Program-made: the position numbers and the translations under genes | Assembly (NCBI GenBank): GCA_030429835.1 | Contig: JAUIGC010000001.1 | Coordinates: 60,082 to 124,081, forward strand | DNA: 64,000 bases | Source: Bacteroidia bacterium | GTDB lineage: Bacteria > Bacteroidota > Bacteroidia > Flavobacteriales > Flavobacteriaceae | Reading direction: 5' to 3' | The notes under the pieces: generated by a model | Database searches by the model: none | What the model saw: only the letters and a program-made list of their open reading frames with translations | Told to the model about the DNA's origin: nothing | Shown here: piece after piece, positions 8,821 through 18,881 of the stretch | Position numbering within the stretch: position 1 is the first letter of the stretch | How the letters are laid out: each line of letters starts with the position of its first letter

Positions 8821-11800
8821 ATGATGAAGTATCAAAAAATTACAGATCATTGGACAATCCCGAAGAAAGTAATACGCATCTACGCTTTCTGGTTCATCTT
8901 ATTCTTACCCTATTTGGGAATACAAGTGTCCTATGCGAATTTTAAAGAACCACTGACCGAAAAACCTTTCCACTTAGGTGTCCAAACGAACATCACGGGC
9001 ACGGTTAAGGATGCTACAGGGACTCCTCTCCCTGGTGCCAGTGTATTGGTTAAGGGGACCACTAACGGTACCCAAACAGATTTTGACGGAAACTATACTA
9101 TACAGGCACAAATGAATGATGTACTGGTGTTTAGCTATCTTGGATTTTCTACGCAGGAAGTTGTTATTTCAGGTAATACAGTTATTGATGTGACGCTATC
9201 GGAAGATGCGAGTCAATTGGACGAAGTAATTGTTACTGGTTATACGACGCAGTCTAAGGCCACAGTTACTGGGGCAATGTCCCAAGTAGCCACTGAGGAT
9301 GCCTTGTCCGTTCCCATTCAAAATGCTGGGCAGGCCCTTCAAGGAAGAGCTTCTGGGGTAACTGTAGTAGGTGGCGGACAACCTGGCAGTACTCCACTAA
9401 TAAGGGTCAGGGGTTTTGGAACAACGAATGAAAATGGTCCGTTATTGGTCATTGACGGCATGCAGACCACGGATGCCAGTATACTAAGTCAAATAAATCC
9501 GAATGATATACAATCGATAAACGTACTTAAGGATGCATCTGCTGCCATTTATGGGGCAAGGGCGTCCAACGGTGTAGTTATCGTAACGACAAAAAATGGA
9601 ACACGGGAAGATAAGCCTTCGGTAACTTTCAATACCTATATAGGTTTTCAAAGAGTTGGTAACACGCCGGATGTGCTTACTTCCCAACAATTAGGAGATG
9701 TACTTTGGCAAAGCTTCCGAAATGATGGGGTCACCCCTAGCCATCCCCAGTACGGGGATGGTGATTCTCCAATAATACCTGACTTTATTCGGGGCGATGG
9801 GACACTCCCTTATGATGTGAACACCAATAAAATTACCCGTGGAGCAAACACCGATTGGTTGAATGAGATTTTTCAAACCGCACTCATACAAAATTACGAT
9901 GTTTCTGTCCAAGGCGGGGGACAAAAAAGCAGGTATTTAATGTCCGTAGGCTATCAAAATACGGAGGGTATTCAAATACATACAGGATTTGAGCGTCTAG
10001 TCACACGACTAAATACGGAATTTGACGTAACGGAACATTTTAGAATTGGTGAACATCTGAATGTAGGTTTCACTGACCAACTTTCCCAAAACCAGTTTGG
10101 CGTTGCGCTTACCATGCCTCCCTTGGTCCCTGTTTACGACGAAGGAGGGAATTTCGGTGGAGGTGGTCCGTCCACTGCGGCTGGCCTTAGTAATTCAAGT
10201 AATCCGGTTGCAGAGTTGATTCGTGGAAGGGATAATTTTGATCGTGGACTACGCGTATTAGGTGACGTATATGGAGAAATAAGGTTTTTGAAAAACTTTA
10301 CCGCAAAAACCTCCTTCGGGTTTAACTTCAACGATCATTTCGTCAATAACATTGTCAGGGCCAATCCTGAAGCCCCTGAGCCAAAAACAAACTCGCTGAC
10401 CGAAACCAACAGTAGGGCGACTTCCTGGATATGGTCCAATACTATTCGCTGGGATAAGAGTATAGGTGATCATAATTTTCAGCTTCTAGGCGGGGTGGAA
10501 GCTATCAATGATGAGTTTAGAATTACCCAAACCAGGGTTCAGAATTTTTTATTGGAGGATAAGGACTTTTTCATTTTAGGTGCGGGAACTGGCACGCCTT
10601 CCATAATTGATAGTAGATGGGAGAATAGCACGTTGTTCTCATATCTATTCAACGCAAACTATTCCTTTAAGAATCGATATTTGGCTTCCTTATCCGTACG
10701 CCATGATAGGACTTCAAGATTTTCAGACGGAAACAATACGGGTATATTTCCAGCGACAAGTCTAGGTTGGGTCATTAGTGAGGAAGATTTTATGAAAGAT
10801 AAAAATTTAATCTCATTCTTAAAATTTAGGGCTTCCTATGGAGAGTTGGGAAATCAGGATATTCCCGTTCCCAATCCCGACGTAAATATTCTACAAGCCC
10901 AACAAGAAGTTGGTTTCTATTCGGTCGACGGTGCTTCTGTAGCCACTGGTGCCATCTTATCTTCATTGGGCAACCCCGGACTAAAGTGGGAACGTTCCCA
11001 ACAATTTAATGTTGGTTTGGATATAGGCTTAATCGATGATCGTATTAATATGTCATTGGATTATTTTAATAATACAACCCAAGATATGATTATTGCCAGT
11101 CCCTTGCCGTCTACTTCCATTGATGCCAATGCCGCATATATTAACGCTGGGGAAGTGAACAACAAAGGTTTTGATTTTACCTTAAATGTTACAAGTCCAA
11201 ATCAAGACGCTCCATTTAAATGGGATGTTGGTTTCAACTTTTCAACCTATAAAAATGAACTCGTAAAAGTAAACGATAATAATCCAGATGCGTTCTTGAA
11301 TGGTTCTGTATTTAGATCTGGTGTTATAACTAGGAGTTCTGCAGGGTTACCGATATCATATTATTTTGGTCGGGATGTTATTGGCATTTTTCAGTCTGCA
11401 GAAGAAGTATCCGCAGCAGCGGACCAAGGGTTTGCTACCCCTGAGGACGGAGTAGGTAGGTTCCAGTATCGTGATATTGATGGCAACGGTGTTATCAATG
11501 ATAATGACAGAACCGTACTTGGAGACCCTCATCCCGATTTTACCTATGGTTTAAATGCAAATATCTCCTTTAAAAAATTCTTTTTAACGCTATTCTTGCA
11601 AGGTGTTCAAGGAAATGAGGCTTATCATTTTGCGAAAATAGGTACTGATTTTCCGAGTTTTTTCAACAGTAATCGAAGTACTAGGGTTCTTGATTCTTGG
11701 AGTGTTGACAATCCAGATGCTGTGCTTCCTGCCCTGAGCACCAGTATACGCAACAACGAGTCCCAACCCAATTCTTATTTTGTGGAAGACGCCTCCTACC

Positions 11801-12051
11801 TGCGTTTACGTAATCTACAGTTAGGTTATGATTTCGGATATCCTAGCCTCGGTATCTCAAAGGCTCGGATCTATTTACAGGGAACCAATGTATTTACCCT
11901 TACCAATTACCAAGGTTCAGAACCTGAAATTGGTCAGGGTAATGCCGGTGACGACCCTAATCCTCCTGCTGGAGATTTGACCATTGGAGTGGATGGAGGA
12001 AGGTTCCCTCAACCTAAGTCATACATACTCGGTTTCAATTTCACGTTTTAA
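8821..12051 (+). CDS. SusC/RagA-type TonB-dependent outer-membrane receptor
   Basis: The 1076-aa protein has an N-terminal hydrophobic export segment (about residues 20-40), then a carboxypeptidase-regulatory-like domain starting ITGTVKDATGTPLPGASV. A TonB box region follows (QLDEVIVTGY), then a plug domain with the SusC signature (PLLVIDG, INPNDIQSINVLKDASAAIYGARASNGVVIVTTK) and a long beta-barrel ending in an aromatic C-terminus (YILGFNFTF). It imports an oligosaccharide or glycoside across the outer membrane with TonB energy. It sits 27 nt upstream of susD-like 12079 and is surely cotranscribed with it. The hybrid regulator upstream is its likely activator. Confidence 0.97.
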   Translation: MMKYQKITDHWTIPKKVIRIYAFWFILFLPYLGIQVSYANFKEPLTEKPFHLGVQTNITGTVKDATGTPLPGASVLVKGTTNGTQTDFDGNYTIQAQMNDVLVFSYLGFSTQEVVISGNTVIDVTLSEDASQLDEVIVTGYTTQSKATVTGAMSQVATEDALSVPIQNAGQALQGRASGVTVVGGGQPGSTPLIRVRGFGTTNENGPLLVIDGMQTTDASILSQINPNDIQSINVLKDASAAIYGARASNGVVIVTTKNGTREDKPSVTFNTYIGFQRVGNTPDVLTSQQLGDVLWQSFRNDGVTPSHPQYGDGDSPIIPDFIRGDGTLPYDVNTNKITRGANTDWLNEIFQTALIQNYDVSVQGGGQKSRYLMSVGYQNTEGIQIHTGFERLVTRLNTEFDVTEHFRIGEHLNVGFTDQLSQNQFGVALTMPPLVPVYDEGGNFGGGGPSTAAGLSNSSNPVAELIRGRDNFDRGLRVLGDVYGEIRFLKNFTAKTSFGFNFNDHFVNNIVRANPEAPEPKTNSLTETNSRATSWIWSNTIRWDKSIGDHNFQLLGGVEAINDEFRITQTRVQNFLLEDKDFFILGAGTGTPSIIDSRWENSTLFSYLFNANYSFKNRYLASLSVRHDRTSRFSDGNNTGIFPATSLGWVISEEDFMKDKNLISFLKFRASYGELGNQDIPVPNPDVNILQAQQEVGFYSVDGASVATGAILSSLGNPGLKWERSQQFNVGLDIGLIDDRINMSLDYFNNTTQDMIIASPLPSTSIDANAAYINAGEVNNKGFDFTLNVTSPNQDAPFKWDVGFNFSTYKNELVKVNDNNPDAFLNGSVFRSGVITRSSAGLPISYYFGRDVIGIFQSAEEVSAAADQGFATPEDGVGRFQYRDIDGNGVINDNDRTVLGDPHPDFTYGLNANISFKKFFLTLFLQGVQGNEAYHFAKIGTDFPSFFNSNRSTRVLDSWSVDNPDAVLPALSTSIRNNESQPNSYFVEDASYLRLRNLQLGYDFGYPSLGISKARIYLQGTNVFTLTNYQGSEPEIGQGNAGDDPNPPAGDLTIGVDGGRFPQPKSYILGFNFTF

Positions 12052-12078
12052 ACCGCAATTAATTAAAATTTTAAAATC

Positions 12079-13749
12079 ATGAAAAAAATAATAAATGTCT
12101 TTCTTCTATTGGGAATGCTTTTTTCCTGTAATAAGGAGTTTACGGAAATTGCCCCGAAGGGAAGTTTAAATTCGGATGCACTAGCCAACGAAAATGGGGT
12201 TGAACTCCTTTTGGTGGGGGCGTATTCAATGCTCGACGGTTTCCGGTTTGGTTTATCGCAGGATTATCGGTCCAGTGGGGACAATTGGTGGTTTGATGTC
12301 GTTTCGGATGATGCACACAAAGGGGCAACGAATGGTGACCAAAACGAACTTTATCTTTTAGAACATTTTGATTGGGCCACCAACAACCCATATATACGGG
12401 ATGAATGGATAGGGCCATTTGCCGGGGTAAATCGTGCCAATGCCGTTCTCGACCAAGCCGCAAAGATTGAAGACGTTGACCTCACGCGACAAATTGCAGA
12501 GGCACGTTTCTTAAGAGGTCATTTTAATTTTGAGCTTCAAAGAACTTTTAGAAACATTCCTTTTATCGGAGTAGAAGATTTAAGTGACCCTAACAAGCCA
12601 AATGATGGACCCATTTGGGAGACCATTGAAGATGATTTTCAATTTGCCATTGACAACCTGCCCAATTCGCAAAATCAAGTGGGAAGAGCGAATGCTTGGA
12701 CTGCCAAAACCTATTTGGCAAAAGTATATTTATATCAAAGTAAATTTTTGGAAGCAGTAGAAGTATTCCAGGATGTCATTACCAATGGTCCCTATGCGCT
12801 AAATCCTGAATACGTGGACAATTTTACGATTGCCGGTGAGAATGGACCAGAAGCAGTTTTTAGCATTCAATTTTTAAATGACGGGGGCGATTCCTACAAT
12901 GGTAATCGAGGGGGCGCTCTGAACCACCCAGGAGGCGGGCCACTTGGAACGTGTTGCGGATTTTTCCAACCTTCACAGGACTTGGTAAATGCCTTTCAGA
13001 CGGATGGTTCAGGATTACCTTTATTGGAAACGTGGAATCAGACCGATGTGGCCAATGATATGGGAATTGCTTCCAATGAGCCATTTGAAGTCCATACCGG
13101 GCCATTGGATCCTAGGTTGGATTATACTGTAGGAAGGCGTGATATTGATTTTAATGGATTTGGTCGTAATCCCGGATTCGACTGGGTAAGGGTTCAAGCT
13201 GCGGGAGGGCCTTACATATCAGCTAAAAATACATATCGAGCATCTGAACCCGATGCACGTTCTACCGGTGGGGCCTGGGGACAAGATCGTTCTGGCATAA
13301 ATTATAATGTCATCAGGTATGCGGATGTCTTATTAATGGCTGCCGAGGCCTTGGTTGAAACAGGTGATTTGGAAACTGCTTTGGATTACGTAAACCGGAT
13401 TCGCGAACGAGCAAAAAACTCGACCCCCGTGCCCGGCATTGAGGGTATCACGCCAACCAATTATGTAGTAGAACCCTATACAACATTTCCAAGTCAAGAC
13501 TTCGCACGTTCAGCCGTAAGATTTGAACGAAGGTTGGAATTGGGTATGGAGGGCCATCGCTATTTTGATTTGGTCCGTTGGGGAATTTTAGAGGAGACTA
13601 TGAACACCTATTTTCCTAACGAGGAACGAACAATTCCTGGTATAGACCTTGGTTTGGAGGTATTACCTAAACACAATGTTTTTCCAATTCCATTGGAAGC
13701 CATTGATTTAAGTAATGGGGTGTTAATTCAAAATCCCGAGTGGCAATAA
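12079..13749 (+). CDS. SusD/RagB-type surface glycan-binding lipoprotein
   Basis: The 556-aa protein starts with a lipoprotein signal (MKKIINVFLLLGMLFSC, Cys17). It has the usual SusD sequence signs: EIAPKGSLN at the N-terminus, TPR-like helices (ARFLRGHFNFELQRTFRNIPF, TAKTYLAKVYLYQSKFLEAVEVF), the conserved ADVLLMAAEAL and ALDYVNRIRERA segments and, near the end, RFERRLELGMEGHRYFDLVRWG. SusD caps the SusC barrel and binds substrate at the cell surface. It follows the SusC gene by 27 nt. Many aromatic and glycine-rich loops (GGGPLGTCCGFF) could form the ligand site, but the sugar cannot be inferred. Confidence 0.96.
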   Translation: MKKIINVFLLLGMLFSCNKEFTEIAPKGSLNSDALANENGVELLLVGAYSMLDGFRFGLSQDYRSSGDNWWFDVVSDDAHKGATNGDQNELYLLEHFDWATNNPYIRDEWIGPFAGVNRANAVLDQAAKIEDVDLTRQIAEARFLRGHFNFELQRTFRNIPFIGVEDLSDPNKPNDGPIWETIEDDFQFAIDNLPNSQNQVGRANAWTAKTYLAKVYLYQSKFLEAVEVFQDVITNGPYALNPEYVDNFTIAGENGPEAVFSIQFLNDGGDSYNGNRGGALNHPGGGPLGTCCGFFQPSQDLVNAFQTDGSGLPLLETWNQTDVANDMGIASNEPFEVHTGPLDPRLDYTVGRRDIDFNGFGRNPGFDWVRVQAAGGPYISAKNTYRASEPDARSTGGAWGQDRSGINYNVIRYADVLLMAAEALVETGDLETALDYVNRIRERAKNSTPVPGIEGITPTNYVVEPYTTFPSQDFARSAVRFERRLELGMEGHRYFDLVRWGILEETMNTYFPNEERTIPGIDLGLEVLPKHNVFPIPLEAIDLSNGVLIQNPEWQ

Positions 13750-13884
13750 ACTTTTAGCCGTATGGAGTTTTGATTTTGTCCGAAGATTCCGATAAGGGTA
13801 TTATAAGGTTTCTCATATATCCGTATTTTTTCCAAAATCTAAATTAAGGGCATACTTCTTAAAAATGTCATACGCTTACAGGAA

Positions 13885-14682
13885 ATGCCCAAAATTATTT
13901 TTTATAGGGGTTTGTTACCGTGCTTGGGGATTATTTTAATCATGTCTCTCCTTGTAGCAATTCCCTATTTCGGAAAAAAGCCAATAGGTGTTGGTGCTAT
14001 GCCTCCCGTTTCTACTGAAATTTTGTTTGACGGTACTCGGGAACTATTGGATGAGAAATGGACCTATTGGGAAGGACCGCGGTTTTCCTCGGAACTACCT
14101 ATTAAATGGAACATCGTACCTGACCCTATTGATGATGGATTTGTATTGAATAGCAATGACCCCTATGCCCTAGGAGGGCAATATGGTACAGCCGATATCG
14201 TGACAAAAAAAAAGTATGGGGATTTTCGGCTTCACATTGAGTTTCTGATTAAGGATAAGGGTGGGAACAGTGGTGTATACCTCCAGAACAGGTTTGAAAT
14301 TCAGATAGTAGATGGGGATAAGACGAGTCATGGATTAGGGACAATCATCAACGAAACGGACTCTCCATATTTTGCATACAACGGATTAGAAAAATGGAAT
14401 GCCTTTGATATTACTTTTCGTTCTGCCAGATTCAAAGATGGAGTGCTTTTCGAAAAGCCATTGGTAACGATGTACTTTAATGGACATAAAGTGCATTCAA
14501 ATGTAGAGATCAAACAAGTATGGGGGGGAGCGAATTCGGGTATTGATGGCGGCAATGATGAGGGAAGGGGTATCACTGACTCTCCAGAAGGGTTAAAACT
14601 GCAGTCTGAAGGATATAATGTATTGTTTCGGAACATTTGGATCGAAGAGTTGACACTAAACAAGGCCGATACCAACTTCTAA
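13885..14682 (+). CDS. DUF1080 / 3-keto-disaccharide hydrolase family protein (second copy)
   Basis: The 265-aa protein has one N-terminal hydrophobic segment (LLPCLGIILIMSLLVAIPYF), either a signal peptide or a membrane anchor. The DUF1080 beta-sandwich follows, with ILFDGTREL, DFRLHIEFLIKDKGGNSGVYLQNRFEIQIVDG and a C-terminal GLKLQSEGYNVLFRNIWIEEL, where this family usually ends. It is only distantly similar to the copy at 2152-3009, so the two may act on different linkages. It lies 135 nt after susD on the same strand and is probably part of that transcription unit. Hydrolysis of 3-keto-glycosides is the known activity of the family; the role here is inferred from that and from the GMC dehydrogenase. 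Confidence 0.88.
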   Translation: MPKIIFYRGLLPCLGIILIMSLLVAIPYFGKKPIGVGAMPPVSTEILFDGTRELLDEKWTYWEGPRFSSELPIKWNIVPDPIDDGFVLNSNDPYALGGQYGTADIVTKKKYGDFRLHIEFLIKDKGGNSGVYLQNRFEIQIVDGDKTSHGLGTIINETDSPYFAYNGLEKWNAFDITFRSARFKDGVLFEKPLVTMYFNGHKVHSNVEIKQVWGGANSGIDGGNDEGRGITDSPEGLKLQSEGYNVLFRNIWIEELTLNKADTNF

Positions 14683-14827
14683 ATGAAGTAAAATCCTTTC
14701 CAATTACAAATCTGATATTATTTCAACCTTATTAAACAATTTTTCCACCTCTGGGCTTATCGTTGACACTATTATTGTGGGATAATGTTCAGATAATACT
14801 AAACCAATTCAACTAAAATTATATATA

Positions 14828-16339
14828 ATGAAAATGAAACTTTTGCTTTTATGTTTTTTTCTAACACAATTATCGATTTCACAAAATAATCCTATAGGTG
14901 TTTTTGAATTCAATAAAGATATAGGGAATCCAAAATTGGCAGGATCTGCCACGTATGATGAAAGCAGTCAAACCTATACCATAAAAGGTGCGGGTTACAA
15001 TATATGGGGGCAACGTGACGAACATCGATTCCTCTACAACAAATTGAAAGGCAATTTTATCGTAACTGCTAATTTTGAATTCGAAGGCTATAATGAAGCA
15101 CACCGTAAAATAGGATGGATGGCACGAGCGTCCGAAGATGACAATGCAGTCATGGTCGGTGGGTTTATCCATGGGGATGGACTTACCGCCGGTCAATGGC
15201 GTGAGCGTAAAGGGGTCGAAATGAGGAATCCAGAGGATGATGTATGGGCTCCAAAGCGCTTTTATCAAATTATTCAGTTGGAACGTAGAGGAAACACGTT
15301 TATAGTAAGGGCCGCTCATCCTGGAGAACCCCTTCAAGAAATTAGCAGAAAGGACTTACCATTTATGCCAGAAGAAGCATTGACAGGGATTGTAATCAGT
15401 TCACATGAGGTCAACACCATTGAAACGGCTAAAGTCTGGAATGTTCGTATTGATCAACCTGTGGATGACATGTACAATCCCAATGAAGAAGGTTGGATAG
15501 GTTGCCGTATGGAAACTTTAAATGTCTTCGATGGAAAAAGGAAAGTGATTTTTGAAAAGGATAGTCGCTTTGAAGCTCCAAATTGGATGCCAAACAGCAA
15601 AGAACTCTTATTTAATATGGATGGGTCTTTATATACTATCCCGGCAAGCGGTGGACCTACCAAAAAATTCAATACGGGGTCTGCCAATCGACTAAATAAT
15701 GACCATTGTATCTCCTTTGACGGTAAAATGCTAGGAATTAGCCATAATGATGGAAATGGTTCAAATGTCTTTGTATTGCCAATACAGGGGGGAGAACCCA
15801 AAGCCGTTACAACAGAGGCCCCTTCGTATCTGCATGGGTGGTCTGCCAATAATAAAGAGGTAGTATACGTTGCGCAACGAGGTGGTAACGGTATTTACGA
15901 TATTTACAGAAAACCTATAAACGGTGGCAAAGAGGTAAAACTGACAAATAATCAAAAATTGGAGCATGTGGACGGGTGCGAATACGCTCCTGATGGAAAA
16001 TATATTTACTACAACGGTTCAAAAAATGGTGGCACTATGCAACTTTGGCGGATGCGGCCAGATGGTAGTGAAAATGAACAGCTTACTTTCGATGCCTATA
16101 ACAATTGGTTTCCCCACATATCCCCAGATGGAAAATGGATAGCCTTTATCTCTTTCCAACCCGATATAGAATTAAATAGTCATCCCTCCTATAAACAAGT
16201 GATGTTGCGTTTGATGCCTGTTTCAGGGGGCGCACCAAAAACGATTGCTTACATGTATGGTGGACAGGGAACTATCAATGTGAATTCATGGTCGCCTGAT
16301 AGTAAACATATTGCCTTTGTCAGCAATTCTAAAAAATAA
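14828..16339 (+). CDS. Secreted lectin-like plus TolB/PD40 beta-propeller protein
   Basis: The 503-aa protein has a signal peptide (ending near LSISQ). The N-terminal 200 residues look like a concanavalin-type beta-sandwich (GAGYNIWGQRDEHRFLYNKLKGNF, then GWMARASEDD), as in DUF1349-like modules. From about residue 215 it has WD40-like/PD40 propeller repeats, with blades ending in patterns such as HISPDGKWIAFISF and SWSPDSKHIAFVS. There is no transmembrane helix and no catalytic motif I recognise. A paralogue follows at 16544. Automated annotation often calls such proteins TolB-like, but a Tol-Pal role is unlikely here; binding or processing of the locus substrate is more plausible. A clear terminator hairpin follows the stop codon. 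Confidence 0.8.
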   Translation: MKMKLLLLCFFLTQLSISQNNPIGVFEFNKDIGNPKLAGSATYDESSQTYTIKGAGYNIWGQRDEHRFLYNKLKGNFIVTANFEFEGYNEAHRKIGWMARASEDDNAVMVGGFIHGDGLTAGQWRERKGVEMRNPEDDVWAPKRFYQIIQLERRGNTFIVRAAHPGEPLQEISRKDLPFMPEEALTGIVISSHEVNTIETAKVWNVRIDQPVDDMYNPNEEGWIGCRMETLNVFDGKRKVIFEKDSRFEAPNWMPNSKELLFNMDGSLYTIPASGGPTKKFNTGSANRLNNDHCISFDGKMLGISHNDGNGSNVFVLPIQGGEPKAVTTEAPSYLHGWSANNKEVVYVAQRGGNGIYDIYRKPINGGKEVKLTNNQKLEHVDGCEYAPDGKYIYYNGSKNGGTMQLWRMRPDGSENEQLTFDAYNNWFPHISPDGKWIAFISFQPDIELNSHPSYKQVMLRLMPVSGGAPKTIAYMYGGQGTINVNSWSPDSKHIAFVSNSKK

Positions 16340-16422
16340 ATCCACGAAATAACCATGGTGTTTCCCGTATCAAAATCAAAAATGTTCAAAAGAGTTGAGT
16401 TGTAGTTTGAGTTAATTTGAAA

Positions 16423-16446
16423 ACGCGGGCTTAGGCCCGTGTTTTT
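16423..16446 (+). terminator. Rho-independent terminator after the first propeller gene
   Basis: An 8-bp stem, ACGCGGGC / GCCCGTGT with one G-T wobble, encloses the loop TTAG and is followed by a T run. It lies about 85 nt after the stop of 14828-16339, so the paralogue at 16544 may have its own promoter or rely on readthrough. Confidence 0.8.
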
Positions 16447-16543
16447 CTATTACAGAGTAAATCACACCCTTTTCCGGTAGATTACCCATCGACGATTGAA
16501 AACGACTATTTGATAAGGAACTAAACCCACAAATACCAGCATT

Positions 16544-17785
16544 ATGAAAACAACGCATCTCATAGTATTAACTTTTCTTTTCAACTGTTCAGCATTTGCA
16601 CAAATCGGCGCATTTGATAAAGCGGTTGATATAGGAGATCCAAAAATAAAGGGATCATCGACCTATGATAGTAAGAACCAAACCTATACCCTCAAGGGCG
16701 GGGGCGAAAACATTTGGTTCAATCATGATGAATTTCATTTTCTATACAAAAATATTAAGGGGGATTTTATCCTGACCGCCAATTTTGAGTTGATTGGAAA
16801 CGAAGATGGTAACGGTCATCGAAAGACAGGATGGATGATTAGGGAAACGACCGAACACGACGCAGTAAGCATCAATTCTTGCTTACATGGGGACGGTCTG
16901 GCCGTCCTTCAATGGCGTGTTATGCCCGGAGCCTACATGCGCGATCCTGAGGAAGAAATTTTTTTTCCAAAACAATATTTTGGTGAAACCATTATTCAAC
17001 TTGAACGCATAAATAACATAGTGACAATGCGTATTGCCCATCCTGGCGAACCGTTGGAAGAAATGGGTTCAATGTCTTTACCTGAATTGAATGACGAGGT
17101 TTTGGTGGGTTTATATTCCTTGGCACATGACCCAGAAGATATTCAGGAAGCGAGGGTTTGGAATGTGAATATGACAACTCCGATTCCTCCTGATTGGCAT
17201 CCCAATCCTTTAGTGGAGACCCTATCCCATGAAGGCCTTACAGTTCCATCCAAGATTGAGGTAATCGATATCAATAGCAGAAAAAGAAACGTACTACGCA
17301 CTTCAGAAGATGTAATGGAATCCCCCTATTTTTCTGCTGATGGAGAGACTATTGTATTCGGGAAGGATGAAAAAATTGTTGGCATAAACGTGAGTGACGG
17401 GACGCCGATGGATATCGATAAACCGACAAAACCCAAATCGGGAAGAAGTAAATTCAACTATTATTCGGAAGGGAAATTCAGCACCAATCAAATATGGCGA
17501 AAAAAATCTGACGGTTCAGAAGCAAGGCAATTGACGTTTGATTTGGAACATGCCCGTTCCCCCCATGTTTCACCTGATGGTAAATGGATAGCCTATATCG
17601 CTTATCCACACGATTCAAATCCACAAATCGCTTCCTCGTTTCAACAAGTCACCCTAAAATTATTGCCTGTTGACGGAGGTGCACCACGTACCCTATGTTA
17701 TTTCAATGGGGGTAAAGGTAGCTTTGACAATTATGCTTGGAGTCCAGATAGCAAATCTTTGGTATTTGTAAGTTTTGGTAAATAA
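16544..17785 (+). CDS. Paralogous lectin-like plus short beta-propeller protein, secreted
   Basis: The 413-aa protein has a signal peptide ending near CSAFAQ and repeats the plan of the gene before it. The N-terminal lectin-like half is clearly homologous (GDPKIKGSSTYDSKNQTYTLKGGGENIW against the same region there; also GWMIRETTEHDAVSINSCLHGDGL). The propeller half is shorter by about 90 residues, with fewer blades, and ends AWSPDSKSLVFVSFGK. The pair probably arose by tandem duplication followed by loss of blades. Function is unknown; carbohydrate binding is the best guess from the N-terminal fold. The DUF3500 gene starts about 30 nt downstream. Confidence 0.78.
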   Translation: MKTTHLIVLTFLFNCSAFAQIGAFDKAVDIGDPKIKGSSTYDSKNQTYTLKGGGENIWFNHDEFHFLYKNIKGDFILTANFELIGNEDGNGHRKTGWMIRETTEHDAVSINSCLHGDGLAVLQWRVMPGAYMRDPEEEIFFPKQYFGETIIQLERINNIVTMRIAHPGEPLEEMGSMSLPELNDEVLVGLYSLAHDPEDIQEARVWNVNMTTPIPPDWHPNPLVETLSHEGLTVPSKIEVIDINSRKRNVLRTSEDVMESPYFSADGETIVFGKDEKIVGINVSDGTPMDIDKPTKPKSGRSKFNYYSEGKFSTNQIWRKKSDGSEARQLTFDLEHARSPHVSPDGKWIAYIAYPHDSNPQIASSFQQVTLKLLPVDGGAPRTLCYFNGGKGSFDNYAWSPDSKSLVFVSFGK

Positions 17786-17815
17786 CGGTTCTTGTGTGGA
17801 AGTAACTATCAAGAA

Positions 17816-18835
17816 ATGAAAAAATTAAATAAAATAATCCTTATCGTAGCAGGCATTCTCCTTTTTAACGAAACCAATGCCCAGGATATTTCCAAAAAGG
17901 CAAATCTTTTTCTGAACACCTTGTCAAAAGAACTAAAGGTAAGGGTTCATTTTTCTTATGAGGACAGCGAACGATTCAACATGAACTATATTCCAATAAT
18001 CAGAAAAGGACCCACGTTTCACGATTTTAATGACACACAAAAAGCGGCAGCTTGGGATCTATTAAAGTCAAGCTTGAGCGATGAAGGTTTTAGAAAGTCC
18101 ACCGAAATAATGGAATTGGAAAAAATTCTTTTAGTTCTTGACCCCTCATTTGAAATGCCTGACGGAACGGGCAGGGACCCCCTAAATTATCATTTTTGCA
18201 TTTTTGGCAACCCGTCACCTACACAGGTATGGGGTTGGCGTTTTGAAGGGCATCATATATCATTGAATTTCACCTCCAATGAGGGTAGAATAGTGGCCTC
18301 CACTCCCACCTTTATGGGATCTAATCCTGCGATGATAGCTGTAAGGGGACAACGTCAAAAGGCAGTTTTGGAAAAAGAATCGGAACTGGGCTTGAAATTG
18401 GTAAATTCACTCACAAGGGAGCAATTGGCACTCGCCAAATTCACGGATGTTGCACCGTATGAAATTTTTTCTGAAAACTATCGGAAGGTTGAGGATATTG
18501 AAAAATTAGGCATATCATATTCACAACTGAACAAAGAACAGCAATCCCTATTTTCTGAATTACTCGATATATACATTGGCAATTACATTTTTGAATTCTC
18601 CGATATCTTTAGGAAAAAGATAATGGATGCGGGAATTGAAAATTTAAATTTTGCCTGGGCCGGCGGATTAAAGGAAGGTATCGGCCATTATTATAGAATA
18701 CATGGCCCAATGCTCTTGATAGAATTTGATAATACCCAGAACGACGCGAACCATATTCATTCCGTAGTACGAGACATAACGAATGATTTTGCAGAAAATT
18801 TATTGAAAGAACACTATGAGAGAGAACATCGATAA
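17816..18835 (+). CDS. DUF3500 domain-containing secreted protein
   Basis: The track uses a TTG at 17792; I prefer the ATG at 17816, which gives a 339-aa protein with a normal signal peptide (KLNKIILIVAGILLFNETNA, then QD). The body matches DUF3500 in pattern: FHDFNDTQKAAAWDLLKSSLS, PLNYHFCIFGNPS, WGWRFEGHHISLNFT and near the end GHYYRIHGPMLLIEFDNTQNDANHIHSVVRD. That last segment is rich in histidine and acidic residues and may bind metal, which is inference. The biochemical function of the family is not established as far as I know. It lies about 30 nt after the propeller paralogue and 46 nt before the Tat-tagged isomerase, so it is part of the sugar-locus operon. Confidence 0.82.
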   Translation: MKKLNKIILIVAGILLFNETNAQDISKKANLFLNTLSKELKVRVHFSYEDSERFNMNYIPIIRKGPTFHDFNDTQKAAAWDLLKSSLSDEGFRKSTEIMELEKILLVLDPSFEMPDGTGRDPLNYHFCIFGNPSPTQVWGWRFEGHHISLNFTSNEGRIVASTPTFMGSNPAMIAVRGQRQKAVLEKESELGLKLVNSLTREQLALAKFTDVAPYEIFSENYRKVEDIEKLGISYSQLNKEQQSLFSELLDIYIGNYIFEFSDIFRKKIMDAGIENLNFAWAGGLKEGIGHYYRIHGPMLLIEFDNTQNDANHIHSVVRDITNDFAENLLKEHYEREHR

Positions 18836-18881
18836 TTAGAAGGCACAAATTCAATTAATTTTAATTAAATAAAACTGTATA

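Noticed and set aside
14828-17785. Tol-Pal system component (TolB) for the propeller proteins
   Set aside because: There is no tolQRA or pal gene nearby, and the N-terminal module is lectin-like, unlike TolB.
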